From Eumeta japonica (lineage: Eukaryota; Arthropoda; Insecta; Lepidoptera; Psychidae), in contig BGZK01000288.1 of NCBI GenBank assembly GCA_005406025.1, positions 62,001 to 126,000 of the forward strand: a stretch of 64,000 nucleotides of DNA. Reading direction: 5' to 3'. The position numbers and the translations under genes were made by a program. The notes beneath the pieces are model-generated. The model saw only the letters and a list, made by a program, of their open reading frames with translations, made no database searches and was not told where the DNA came from. Of the stretch, positions 1 through 13,500 are shown one piece after another (position 1 is the first letter of the stretch; every line of letters starts with the position of its first letter).

Positions 1-1480
1 CAATCTATAAAAATAAAACATGCTCTCGTGGAATTCTTCATCAATGTCATCAATATCGATAAATTCATATATCATTTTCTTATTCCTATCAGTAACAACA
101 ATATGATCTATTATCAATAACAATATGATCTAGGTACATTTAATGCTGTCGGAATGCCTTCAAAGTACTTTAATTCCATTTCATTACAGTTTATAATCCA
201 TCCATATTCAGTTATGTCCTATTTTGTACAAATGGAGTAGTATTTTGTCACACACTAATGATAATATAGATTACGGAGAATACTTTTTTTTTAATACTTC
301 CAATATTGTGGAATTGCGCTCGTGTTGAGATATTTTGTGTATTTCATGATAATATAGTTTTATAAATAGATGAGAATTGAATTTTTCTGCATTTGTAAAA
401 AGTGTTTGACAGATTTTAAAAATTCTTTCACTTATAGAAAGCTACATTATCGGCGAATAACATGAACTGTACTATAAATACAAAAAATAATAGAGATTGA
501 AAATTAGTAGAAACCGAAACATCTGGTTTTATCCATAAAATTTGTTGGTCGAAAAAGGACCCGTGATTACTTTGCGTTGACTATGTTTTTAGATGTGTTT
601 TGAGATGGAACTCTACTTTCCATCTGAAACATAATCCAAGAGTTGTGGCTGCATCATGTAGTTGCTATAGGGCTATAATGAGCTTGATCTCTTCGAAGAG
701 GCTGTTGTGGAAAAGAAGGTAGGGGCTAATAGCACTCTACAGTGGCGAAGAACATCGTTTATATAAATATCGAGTGTATGAGAGGTGAGAGATAATTAAA
801 ACAATTCGATCGACTGGGTATACTTAGGTCAAGTTCATATATGGCGCCGTCGCACTATATTTTATTATTAATTTTATTAAATAATTATTAAAAATTATGA
901 TAATGTCAAATGGCAGGGGAAAATTTGGAATGGAACGCTTGGACGATTAAAGCCGCATAACATAAATTAGGTGATTTTGTGGAACTGATAGCCGCAGGAG
1001 TGGCCAGTGCGAAAATCATACTACTCCTGAATGGGGATTTTTTTTATTCGACAAAAAATCAGGCTAGAATAGAGCAGGCGATGTTTTAAAGCCCAAGGCA
1101 ATGGCCTGCATTCATGCGGTACAATGCCTTCACTACGTGCATATTTCGCAATATATATAGGTACCTAACTAAATATCACAGAACGTTTCAATGCCTAAGA
1201 ACAGATAAGAGGTAGGCGTAGGCAATTGCGCTAATATGTTAATGTCTGCACTTCGTTATACCTTTACGTCTACTATTATCTCTTACCAAATGAACGGTGA
1301 CAGTTTCACTTCTACTCTTGATAAATATTATATTACTATACGTTATGCTAATAAAAATAGGAAAATAAATATCTCAAATCAAGGTTATAATACTAGACTA
1401 GTACACTTGACCAAATATGTTCTGACTTGTTTACATAAAAAATTTTCATCTTATACCTAATCATCTATGATTTGCTCAAA
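1..1480. other. Intergenic, no gene recognised
   Basis: AT-rich DNA with no supported gene. A short piece of a common lepidopteran repeat is at about 405-470. The 74-codon open frame at 1236-1460 has no recognisable features. Confidence 0.6.
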
Positions 1481-1481
1481 C

Positions 1482-1765
1482 TTAGCTGAGCGGTGGTGGA
1501 CGCGTGGTCAAGAACGTTGTTCCCGAATCAGAAGGTACCGGGCTTCGATCCTTGATCAAGAGTGCATTGATTAATGATGGTTTAACTTAGGTCAAATGAA
1601 ATCACTCATTTCGTACTTCGTTCACATTAAATCGTTCTAGCGAATGATGTAGTCACATTAATGACAACGATGATAACATAACCGGCCCCAATTAGTGCTG
1701 AGCAAGTGTGGTAGGCTGTCTGTCACCACATTTTAACAAAATGTGGGAAGGAAAAGGTACCACAG
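1482..1765 (+). repeat. tRNA-derived SINE
   Basis: It starts with tRNA-like GCTGAGCGGTGGTGGACGCG and has a B-box-like GGCTTCGATCC at 1541-1551. A non-tRNA body follows, with the 'agtgctgagcaagtgtggtaggctgtctgtc' type sequence in broken form. The layout is that of lepidopteran SINEs. Both ends are approximate. Confidence 0.6.
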
Positions 1766-2249
1766 AAATGGGATAATAAAAATTTAAGACTACAAGAATC
1801 ATAACCCATCTCGTGTCTTATTGAGTGCACATCATATTATTAATACAGATAGATATGAAGAAAACGAAGGTATTAATATTTATGGATTTGATGCTTGAAT
1901 TTTCGCATTTAAGTTTTGTATGGTTTTTGTTGAAATAAATAATGTTAACGAAATGGCATCGTCCCTCTCGTTTAAAATTGTAAACTAATACAAATATTAT
2001 TTTACTGTAGTCATTTATTATATTCGCTATTTTTAGCATTCCATGAGTGCCATCTTTTACAATTGATTTTTCAAATAAACAACTTTGGTTTTCACATGAA
2101 AGTTTTTAATAGATTTCAATGATTTTGATTAGTCAATAATGCAAATGATAAATCATCATTTATAGAGGTACTGTCTGATAAATCATTTATTCACATTTTT
2201 TTATTTATAAACTCACCCTTATTTCCCAAAATAATAGACAGAGACCAGA

Positions 2250-2700
2250 GATATCTTATAATATTTTTTTTTCATATCTCTCTTGCTTCACTAACATCCA
2301 TCCACAATTTCATGCAAGCTCGTTGGGTCCTGTTGCTTGAAAATCCACCCTTGTTTAATATGCCATCAATTTGGACCGAATAAGATTTTTATCAGTCTTA
2401 TCAGTTCTTTTATCAGTCTACTAACATCATCATCCTTGCGAGGAAAACACCGTAAAACATACCTTTTTCTATGCTAGTCACTTTCACACTTTTTTTTCAA
2501 ATCATTCACAAATATTATCTGCTATCACTATTTCTATGTCTATATTTCAGACACTCCACACTACGCAGCGTACACATTTCCGCTACATTAATACCACTTT
2601 CACGTTTTTTCTGTAACAGCCTTTCACTGCTATACAGAAGCAAAGGGACCACAACTCCCTAGCTACGGATAGACGAACAAGCTTGTGAGACACTTACTTC
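2250..2700 (-). mobile_element. RTE-type LINE reverse transcriptase 3' relic
   Basis: On the minus strand, 2690-2540 translates with VVVPLLLYSSERLLQKKRES and INVAEMCTLRSVEC. This matches the block after the RT domain in RTE/BovB-like elements (VPTLLYGSE... QKK... NAVEMRSLRR). About 300 bp further on, another frame gives RACMKLWMDVSEARE, like the 'RWMD' block near the end of those ORFs. Stops and frame changes separate the parts. It is a dead fragment. Confidence 0.6.
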
Positions 2701-3164
2701 TTATAATAGCAATTCTCTTTAATTCCCTATTTATTTTAATTCTCGCGTTTATTTCAATACCTCTATCATGTTACCGCCATTTATCTAACCAAGTACACAC
2801 TCTTTCAATTTTTAATAAATTCATAATACTATAATGAGAAATTTCAAATATAAAAAATACATGAATTTCTAATAAAAAATTCTTTGCTTTCAAAAGTAGT
2901 CGTTTCACTAAGTACGGGCATCTAGACCGTTATACAGTACCTACATCAAAAATACATAAACATCAAAATTAACAAGTTTTACTACGAAATCCCACATTTT
3001 CCACATTCGCGCAAGGGCAAATCCTGCCTGCGAGTTGGAGGGTGGGGGGAGTGATGGTCCCACATACGAGATTCAATCAGAACATAGTTGGAAAAACCCT
3101 CGACCACGATCCCCCTGAATCCGCCCTTACGTCCGCGTAGGAATAAAATTATTTTTTTCATCTT

Positions 3165-4010
3165 TTACATGGCAGGATCTCTATTTCAGTCATGGTCCTA
3201 TATCTAAATTCACGGTCAACAATCATCTTGCCATAAATAGTTTTGTACATATCTATTGAGTTTTTCAGTCCTTCCAACATAATTCCTGACGCCATATTTG
3301 TAAAAGGTCTGTAATATTGTTTTAAATATTTGTGTACTTTTGGTATTACATCTTTATTTGCAGCTTGAACACAAATCGAACAATATTAATTTTTTACTTG
3401 AATGTTTGAAATCGTCCAATAGTAGTTGCTGCTCCGAAAGGTGCCAAGTAGTTAGAACTAAAGGACCTTTTCGACCAGCATCAATCTAAGTAGACATCAA
3501 TGATGACTGTGCAGTTTTTGACTTTACCTTACTTAATCGCAACTTAGAGTTCTATTTCCGCTGTTAGTGCAATAACAGCAACTGCAGTTTTTATCCCATT
3601 TTTCAAACTGTAGTACTTCTTAGTTTACTATAAAGTTGCTCTGCCATTACGGGGGCGTTAATAGCAGCCATAACTAGAACTGTGAAAATTCTAAGTTAGA
3701 TACTATGATGCCAGAAATTGCAGCGGTATTCCTATCCAAATTTTCTTTTGCTTGAGGATTAACAATGTGTCTAAACCTACTATTAATACTACTGTTGCCC
3801 TGAAAAATACCTACTATTGCCCTTGTTACACTTAAGTTTTAATTGTGACATTAAGCTATTTAATTTTTGTAATATCAATTCTATATTTGTTAATAAACAA
3901 CCAAATGCAGGAGAATGATTAACAATTCTCTTCAAATTATCTAACAAAATATTTGATTTCCAAAATACGCCTTTCGCCCGAATTTTCTGGCTTATATTAT
4001 AGGTTTTCAT
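3165..4010 (-). pseudogene. Probable Mutator-like transposase relic
   Basis: Minus-strand pieces in changing frames read like one broken protein: a 73-codon opening at 4010-3789, then NPQAKENLDRNTAAISGIIV near 3770, INAPVMAEQLYSKLR near 3640, and a 60-codon piece at 3360-3165 with MASGIMLEGLKNSIDMYKTI. The order and wording resemble the insect Mutator-like transposase family, but the identification is from recollection of motifs only. It could be another host gene copy. Confidence 0.4.
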
Positions 4011-5075
4011 TGTTTTAGTAATTTTCTGTATTTTCTATTTGGTTGCTATTAACCTGGCGAATAGCATCAGAACACTTTATTTTTTATTATCTATCCCATA
4101 AAATATATTTAAAGAGTGGCTAGAAGTATTAGAGTATTTACAAAAAATACTGCTTGAAACTAAGTTCATTTTTTTAAAAATTGGAGTAAGAGTCATACAC
4201 ATATATTTTTTTTTTATGACAAATGATCATGCATATTATATTTTAGGTAGTGAAAATATTTGGAAAAACATTGATGCAAATAATTGAAGTGTCGTTAGAC
4301 ATTATTTATGTGATATCATAAAAAAATGTATGTATAGAATAATAAACTCACAATTATGCATATTCATGTTATTATTCAGACCAGGATTCACATTTGCAAA
4401 CTCTGTCAGAATAGGTTAGAAAGAAGTAAACTATAAATAGACAATTTTTTAGCAACTGTAAATTGAGAGACAAAAATCCAGTAATGTAATAAGTATTTTG
4501 TACACAGAATGGATTTTATCATGCATCATTGCACAAATATTGATAATCTTCTCCCCTTATAAAACAATTTGGCAAAGAAACCATAGACATTCAAGTAGCG
4601 GTTTCTGAGAAAAATAGCTTAAAAAATCCACATAGAAATGTCATACTGACAACCTAAGAACAACGGAAGCGTAGGGAGAAATCATCGTCCGCGATACCAC
4701 GTCGTAACGGAGGCTAGTTAGCCAACTGCGTACCCGCAGCCAGCCAGTGATTTAATTACCCTACTGCTAAAGCATACCCTCTAGCTTAGTGTGTATTAAG
4801 GGAGCTGTTAGCGATCATTTTCATCAATGCGATGACAATGTCCGTGACCGACAGCTTAACGTACTCTCCGAGGTACCGTATGTGTGGTACAGTTTCACTT
4901 AAGTCAAAACTCATTGGTCAATGTGCCTATGGTCAGATGGGCGAATTGATGGCTCATGACCATTTTCTTTCAGGCTGAGTGAAATTATAAGTCTTAGTCC
5001 TAGTCTTATCTAAAAATATAACATAGTATAATGTAAATTGACATCTTTTCTAATTTAAAAATGATATTTTTCACC
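4011..5075. other. Intergenic 3' flank of UTP15
   Basis: AT-rich, with one more complex patch at 4680-4960 (GC-richer, 'gcgtacccgcagccagccagtgattt') that looks like an unidentified repeat. No coding exon is supported. Confidence 0.5.
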
Positions 5076-5081
5076 TTTATT
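5076..5081 (-). terminator. Candidate poly(A) signal of UTP15
   Basis: The minus strand reads AATAAA about 122 nt downstream of the UTP15 stop codon, a usual distance for an insect 3' UTR. Other A/T-rich hexamers occur nearby, so the site used is not certain. Confidence 0.45.
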
Positions 5082-5202
5082 TTATATATAACTTATATTT
5101 CATTTCATTATTTTTCAGATTAGAGGAACTAAAAATAAAGGACAAGGTACCTCTTTTCGAATCCAAATAAATTTTACACCAATAAAAAAAATGACAATAT
5201 AT

Positions 5203-7592
5203 TTATACATCAATAACTAAGTCTCTCTGCGCTTTGGAAGAGGGAGTGAATATATGATTTACATCTATTTCATCACTAATTGAATTAACTTCTGCACCAG
5301 CTAATAAAAGTCCTATTACACCTTCAATCTCACATACTCTTTTACAAACATCTACTTCTGCTGAAACACTATCTTTCAGAGCTGTATATAACAAAGCATT
5401 TTGCTCTGAAAAGAATTTTACTTGACTGTCATATATATCAATAAAAACATTTGCAGCATCTATTATAACCCTTGTACATCTTGTTTCTCCAAGATTTTTT
5501 ATAAAATATTTAAGAAGAGAACTAATATGTTTATCTTCTAAGCCTATCATTGCTAAATGTAAAGTATTTCTTCTGAGCAATTCCTGTATTAGGGAAGCTG
5601 TCACTTCCGGATGTTTAGTAGTAACATATGTTTTTAAAACTGCACAAAGTGCTTTGTTATATTCCATTTTTCTAAGATAGATATCATGTTGTGAATATTT
5701 TTGTTTTCCTGCCTTCATAACAACTTCATCCACATTATTCTGGACTAGATCTGGAGCAAATTTGTATGTTACCTTTCTTTTGCCTGTATCTTTGGTCAGT
5801 TCGTCTCTTTTTCTGATTGAAATAACTCCATCGACCATTCCAACAGTTAAAACTTCATCGTTATCTGATATTGCCATACTCAAAATAGCATTTGGATAAT
5901 CTATGTTGTGTACTACATTAAAATTGGCTATATCATAAATTTTAACATGCCGATCTAATGATGCGGACATAAGTCTGCTGTTGTTACTAGCTAATCTCAA
6001 TGTCGTTACAGTCTTGTGATGTTGAGATATATTAGCCAAAAGTTTCCCTCCATTCAGAATGTCCCACACCTTAATTTCTGTTCCGCCTGCACTAATGAAT
6101 ATGCCTCCTGATGGCAAAAACAAAGTTGACTCAACGGGACTTCCATGGTTAACTGTTAAAACAGCTCCTTGTTGTCGACAATCATACAACTTAAGTATAT
6201 TATCATATCCTCCTGATAGTATCAAATCTGGAGATATTGGACTAGGTGATCCTGCACGCACATAATCATTATGTTCAGAAAATGTTAATATTTTTGTCTC
6301 TGTAGCAATATCCCACAATCCCACTGATTTGTCATCAGAGAAGCTAATGATCTTTACTTTATCTTTGGTAAAGAATGTCCGATGAACCTATAAAAATAAG
6401 TATTGAATTATATTTCTAATTTCAAGTAATCAACTATTATGATATACATACATAAAAGAAACCTGTTAAAATAAAAAAAATTATGCAACAAGTAAAAACC
6501 TACTTTTGAAGGATCATTAGACAAGCTATCATAGATACAATATTATAACACACAAATTAAAAATAAAGCTGACCTAGAATGTCCATTTTAAGTTGTTTGC
6601 CTTTAGTAAGTTATTATCTGAATAATGGTTACATACATATTTAAATATAATTTTCACCCATATAAAAGTATAGCAATGTCATGGAATTTCATGAGGTTTA
6701 GAAGTCATGGATAAAGAGAATTTTAATAAAATATAAAAGTGCATCCAGCTAGGGATTTCTTGGACAAATAAAACATTTATGGATAGTGTTTTGGAAATTA
6801 AAACCTGCATACCTATCAGAGCACCCAGAATACTTATAGCATATATGAATATAAAGAAATAACTTATATACAATGACTTGAGGTTGCTTAATGATGATAG
6901 GTTAAAATTTCAATAATGTTACTTCATAATTACTCTAAATTTAAACAATGGAGAAAAAAATTAAATTATTTAAATAAAAAATTGGATAATTCAAAAATGA
7001 AATTTTTAGAAACAATACTCACTGGAGCAGTATGACCTGTGAAAATTCGAAGCACATTTTTTGATTGAACATCAAATAATTTAATAGCAGATTCTTCGCT
7101 TCCTGCAACCAACAAACGCCCATCAGATCTAAAGCATCCGCCATATGCACCTTTCACAAACTTTGAGAGGTTTTTTGCTACCAATTTTGTGATAGGATTG
7201 TATATCTGAAAATTTATTCATATATGAAGTTCAATAATTACAATAATTTTCAACAGTAATGCATTTAAAACAATCATAATATATATTTATATCTGAAGGA
7301 ACAAAATAACATACTTGTATTCGTACGGAACAAGTAGCTGCAAAATAATATGGTTGCAGAGGGCTGAAATCCAAATAGTCGATTGCACCAAATTCTTTCA
7401 CGAGCACTGGTGACTAAAATACAAAAGGAATAATATTAATTGACAAACTAAGAATTTATTACAAAATCTTAAAAATGAAACGGTACACACTCCTAGTTTC
7501 TTCCAATACAGTGAATCTTCAGTAGTGACAGAAGCTGGTTTGTGAAATAGTGTTTTACTAGTTTTTTTAAACGGGAACGCCGCAAGTGACAT
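5203..7592 (-). CDS. UTP15: UTP15 homologue, WD40 U3 snoRNP / SSU processome protein
   Basis: Four exons join in frame on the minus strand: 7592-7491, 7413-7315, 7205-7023 and 6387-5203, all with GT-AG introns in phase 0. They give a 522-residue protein, close to the usual length of UTP15. The start MSLAAFPFKKTSK is the only ATG that fits. Residues 35-67 read SPVLVKEFGAIDYLDFSP, the typical entry to the propeller. WD40 repeats follow, with visible blades such as SAIKLFDVQ, SVGLWDIAT, NILKLYDCR and TEIKVWDIL. The C-terminal third, with MEYNKALCAVL followed by a helical region, matches the UTP15 C-terminal domain. In the family, UTP15 belongs to the t-UTP/UtpA subcomplex and acts in the nucleolus on pre-18S rRNA processing and rDNA transcription; its role here is inferred from that. 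A polyadenylation signal AATAAA lies at 5081-5076, about 122 nt after the stop. No lesions are seen. Confidence 0.93.
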
Positions 7593-9449
7593 TTTTAAAT
7601 AATTGAACGTTTAATCAGGGTTAAACACTAGTATATTATCACACTGTACTCAATAACACTAACACATTTTATCAGTTTTTACAAGGGCTTTAAATTTTGA
7701 TTTGTTTTTTCACAGTTAGTGCACAAAATATTTCAAAATATTGTTTATCTTTTGTACACCTATCACCTTTTGTCAGAATTGACATTTACAAACACATGGG
7801 CACGTGACACTTGACAGAACCATAACATCATAGAACAAAAATATGCAATAATCAGGTTTTGGAAGGGATGACCACAGAATATGGACTATATGTGCGAGTA
7901 AAGACAATAACGTCCATAGATTACTTTTATTTATCTCCGCTTACCAATCTGTTATTAACTTTTTATATACTGAAGTATTGTAATTAAATAATTTATTATT
8001 AAAAAAAAAATCAAATTTTTTAGTATCTGAAAATGTTTTAAGTGTTAAAGTACAAATGCGTTAAGGATAAACTAATTGTGTAGATTTGGTTACAAACCTT
8101 TACTTAGTTTTATCTCTATATGTTTCCGAACGTACGATGGTTCAATGCACATAACATATTAGGTACGTAGCCAACGAAAAAACTTAATTGTAAGTTTAAA
8201 AATTTTAAATAACAGTCAGACTTTTCTTAAAAGTCTTAAATCCATCTTTTTACAAGAAAAAATTTCATAATGAGAATCAAACATAAAATTGTAATTTCAT
8301 ATTAGCATAACATGTACGTACAAGTTGTAAAGTAAACTAGTGCACGTTAAGTTTATAATTGACCACTTCATTTGAATTGTTCCACGAGGCATCTGCAAAA
8401 GTAATGCTTCGGACAACTGATCCTGATATATAAACATACAACATTATTGTTTATTAAAACTATGCATCATTTCATATTGTGTATTGAGTCTAGTATCAGT
8501 TCACTGTATGAGTTTATTAAAACGTTATTTGTTTCACGGATTTATCACGAGTTAGCTCATGAAATTTAATTTTGTAGATTGACACTTTTGTCTTCCATAT
8601 TACTAGGTAATTAATGATCAAAACTAACAGACACATAACATTTGGTAATTTTCTTATTTTAAGTTATATGTGCATTTAGTAGAGCATTTCATTTTCTTAA
8701 AAAAACATCCAAAATTTTTTTTTTATATGACGATTGCTTAGCTAATTATAAAACTCGGAAGAAAGAGAAATAACTTTTTCTATAAATTGTAGATGGAAAA
8801 TAAAAAAATGCAAAACGGAGTATGTACTCCGCATGTAGTTATCTCCAAGATGGAATCAATTTTGCATATTTTTGCTAATGTTCATAATTTCCTTTTTTTT
8901 TTAAACAACTTTGCCAAAGTAACTGTAACAGAAATACATAATTGAAAATATATTTATAAATAATTTAAAACAATATTGATACAATCATAGTAAATGCTCA
9001 GCTAGCTACCATCGCGAGAGCCATGGCAAACGCCGCGCGCACTGCGCAGGCCTCGGGCACCTGAGGAACTTGAATTCTGCCCTACGCTCGGGTTATGCAA
9101 TGTATTATTTTAAAGAATTTGTCTAGTCACTTACCAATTGATATTGTCAGTGACGTAAAAGGCACCGAAATTATTATTATATTAGTCTCTATGGTTTTCC
9201 ATATGTGTTTCACTCACCTCTAAACAAACAAGGCAAACTAAGACAAAGTACAACGTAAACGATACATAGTACGCGATATTACTTGTGGACTCGCAGGTTG
9301 TAGACTGTCACAGTAAAGTTTCACTATAAATTTTAGAGCCGTAACAATGTCATCTCTGTAAACTCCCCTATAATAAATGACGTTTGCATATTTAAAAGCA
9401 GTGTTATTGAGCACTTCATTGTTAATCACACACAATCTTAGTTTCAAAA
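7593..9449. other. Upstream region between UTP15 and DENND4
   Basis: AT-rich sequence between the divergent genes. A short GC-rich patch at 9000-9085 (GCCGCGCGCACTGCGCAGG) stands out and may be regulatory or an old repeat. No coding exon was found. Confidence 0.5.
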
Positions 9450-9625
9450 ACGTCGTTATCGTAAACGTAACACTTATATCAAACTATATGAAGTTCTGTG
9501 AAAAGTTAACGACCGCGCAACGCGAATTAGCTAAGGAGACGCGACAACACGCACCAATCACCGATACGCGACTGTCCCGCATTATAAGGAGGGGGCGCGG
9601 CGCGACACACGATCTTCAGCAAGAT
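9450..9625 (+). promoter_or_regulatory. Candidate promoter / 5' UTR exon of the DENND4 gene
   Basis: This is one of the few GC-rich stretches in the intergenic region (9490-9610). It ends with a plausible donor, AAGAT|GTAAGG, at 9625/9626. The first coding exon of the DENND4 gene has an acceptor (TTTGCAG, ending 10477) 40 nt ahead of its ATG, so a non-coding upstream exon must exist, and this is the best candidate. Open reading frames through it show no recognisable protein. A transcript would be needed to prove it. Confidence 0.35.
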
Positions 9626-10517
9626 GTAAGGTTGGAACATCGTACATTTTTAAAACATGTTCTAAGCTATTTTTCTCAGAAACAGCTTCTTCAATGAATA
9701 TGATTTCTTTGGAAAAGTTGTTCTTAAAAAAAAAAGAGATTATAAATATTTGCAGAAAGATGCATTAATGATTTCATATGATAATACATATATGACATTA
9801 AATAAAAGCTTATTTCTTAAAACATTTACTTTTATACTTATATGAAACTTTTAACTATGTTACCGAGAACTTTTAAAAAAATTAATATGCATATTTATAT
9901 TCACTATCATTATATATTAGTACGTAATTATTTTTTTATTTAACTTCGTTGTGTGCTAACAATCGTAGATAATCTAATAAAAAATTTTTTTTCAAACTAA
10001 GTTCATTGTTCATTAAGTGAAGAAAAATTGTAGAGTAACCGTTTTAAATTAGAATTTAATTTTTTTGCAATTGTTTTTAATATTATACGTGTAGACAACA
10101 CTAAGAACATGACAACAGTGAACTGGAACAGTGTTAAAAAAATGACGTTTTACCTTTAAGGTTACGGCGCTGTCTGTAGTAGATCTTACAAAGTATTTGT
10201 TATGAAACGTTTGTTATTGACTAGTAAAGAGTTGATTGATTTAATAGTAATAATAACAAAACATGTTTTCAGAAATTTTGTATTTCTTAGCATATAAGTG
10301 CAATGTTACATGCTTAACAATTAAATTATTTTTTAGTTCGTGTATTTAATCTCTAATAATTATAATCTTAAACGAATTCACTTTGAAGTTTGAACGTGAC
10401 TAAAATGTTATTTATTAACGTTTCTTTGTAGAACAGCCAAAATACTTATTACGTTTTTATATGAACCTAATTTGCAGATAAGTGTACATATTAGCAAGTA
10501 ATCTTCAATCAGAAAAA

Positions 10518-13500
10518 ATGGAAGAGCGCCGAGTAGCTGATTATTTTGTGGTGGCTGGATTGCCTGAAGAACCTGTTTTATTGGATGAAACTGATTCTGG
10601 GCATCTAAAAGGATACAGTTGCAAACCTCCTATTACTGACATAGGTGAGTATGAAAACTGCTTCTTCTCTAATGAAAGTAGCTATTTATTTAGGATTGTA
10701 TCCTGAGGCACCAAATAAATTATTAACGATTTATTTAAACTATATCAGTGTTAATGCATAATGTGATTATTAAGATCTTGCATATTGGTGAATATTAAAT
10801 TTCTTTAAAAAGATTTAGATAGAAGTATTTGTAAGTAATTAAGTTACTAATTTATCATGAATACAATCAATTCCGTTTTTCCATGAGGCACTAGTCTGGG
10901 ACCTCTGATCCAATGGGGGCCCTGGAATGCCATCATCGTCATTTGATTTGCATATAAAATTACTTTCTATTTTCATTCACATATTATTTGGCTTTCTAAA
11001 AGGTTCCCAAATTCTGTGTATTCAAAGGCCAAAGCTATGTGTGTCCAAGAACCCCGGCTCTGTGCATCAAAGGATCCCAGCTCTGTTTGTCTTAGAACCT
11101 TGGCTATGTGCCTAAGGGCCTCAACTTTGTGTGTCCAAGGACCCAGATTCTGTATGCCCAAGGACCTCTGCATAGCTTAAAATGGCCCTGAATTTCCGTG
11201 TTTGGAAATTATTATCGAGATTGTAAATTAGTATATCATGTAATTTGACTACATAATATGATTCTAATATACAGAAATCAAAAAAGACTTCAGATTGAAA
11301 AACGAGGAAAGTGCTACTCATTAAGTGTAACAAAGTTGCTGAATGAAATAGATCTAAATAAAAAATACTTAAATTATTGTATTTTAAAAGTTATTCATAA
11401 CCCAATGTTTCCTTTCTAATTCATAAACATTCATTTGGATACACCTATCATGTTCTGTATTTTGATCTCCTTTTTAATTTGATTTAAGATAGGAAATGAA
11501 TGTGAAAAGAAATGCATGAAGTCCAGCTGTGAAATTCAATAGGGAATACAGTTGAGTTAGATGCCTAACTAAACATAAGTCTACAGTGCTCATTTTTTAT
11601 TAATGCTTTGTTAAGTCAATGGCACACCACATTGGATTATTCAAATTGGGAGGAAGTCATTATTAAAACATGTGACAGATGTACTTACATGTCTGGGTCA
11701 ATACTGATTGTTATTCTATGTCTGTCAGCTTATAAAATCGTCTTCATTAAAAAATAACTTTAAATTTAGAACATACCTATTGCATAATTTAAATATATTT
11801 AAAGTTCCGCTCAATTCACTAGGTGTTATCATCAATACTATTTATTATGCCATATCAATATGGAGTTATCTTTTTTAGCAATGTAATTTGATTAACAGGA
11901 AATATAGAGTAATTGAATGAATAACATTTGTTATGAATAATTTTTTTTTTCTTATCGACATTAAAGTATAGGTATAAGCGACCGTAAATTATTAATTGTA
12001 TTCCATAATTATATATATTTTAATAGAATAGATTGCCTTAATTTACTATACATAACATTTGTTTATATTGTATAAGTGCTATAAATATCATTGTATCACC
12101 ACAATGAATCATAAAGTAAGAATGTGTTTTGTAATGGTTAACCACATTAGAAGTGTTACATAGATATTATCGTTGGTAGTATATTGTTACATCATTGATA
12201 TAGCTAAAGAAATGAGACAGATTTTAATTTTTCATTCAGGTTTTAGGATAGCAGGGCAATACGGCAAAAACGGATCTCTTATAGTTTCGTCATGTCTGTT
12301 TGTACATTCATATGTCACAGGCATTTTATTCAAAAACTACAAGGCATATATTGATGAAATTTATAGTGTAGGTGTCTTGTAGTTAGTTTGGTAGTTAAAT
12401 AACAAAAATAAATATTTCTAGAGAGGGCTCTCAATACATATAACAGAAACTCAACAAAATTTTTTTCAGCAAACATCTACATGTGGCACATATCTCGATC
12501 GTTCTTTTAAAAACATTTTAAGGTTTTTAAGCAACTTTTCTGAACACGTGAATAATTTCAGAAATAATCACCCCGAAATTTGTAGAAATTGTGTCCCCCT
12601 CTTTTATTTTCTAAATCACATGTCCAGAAAATATGGACTAAATAACGATGGTAATACTTAATAAATACTTTCAATGAAAATTATTTTGAATATGATTGGA
12701 TGTACTGTTTTTGAGTTATTGCTGAAAAACTGCACTTTTCAACTAAAGGACACAAGTGCCATGAAGATATGCGCTTTTCCTGATGTTCATTAGTTTACAA
12801 TTAGTTTAATAGTAATGGTCGATATACCTACTTGTTTTTCTAGTTATTGGTGACTGAAATGCTTTTAACTTTTCTATGTGTGAAACATGTATAACAACAT
12901 ACTTTTTTCATCTGTATTGCATTTCTTTGTAATAATGGCTTCAGAGCCCTATAATCAGCATGGTTGACATGCTCTTGACCAGGTTTTTTTTATTCTAGTT
13001 TTTGAAACAGAAATGAAATATGTTATTTTATAGTAACCATTGATTTCTTTAATGAAATAATTTATGTTCGTTTGAATACAAACTCATGAGCAAAGTAATG
13101 GAGTAAGTCTAAATAAAAAATCGCTGGTTTATACAAAATGACACAAAAAGCACATGAATCCACTGATGAATTTGAAAAGAAATAGATAGTGTGTGTGTGT
13201 GTGTGTGAGTGTGTGTGTGTGTGTGTGTGTGAATTCATCTTGTTTTACATTCATATATTACTCCCAAAACTCTCTTTAATTTTGGCAAATTAGGTCTCAA
13301 TTAATGTAATTTATTTGTTTGATTACAATTGGCTATATGATATTAGTATATAATTAATATAGCTTAGCTGCTGTTATATACACTCATCTTTAAAAATTTG
13401 TACAAGCAAATACATTATGACAATTATTAATGAATTGTACAATATTTAAAATTGATTTATTTATGCAAAATTAACTTAATTAAAGAGTATTCCAAAATAT

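Noticed and set aside
1482..1560. tRNA gene
   Set aside because: B-box-like sequence is present, but no cloverleaf can be closed and a SINE body follows.
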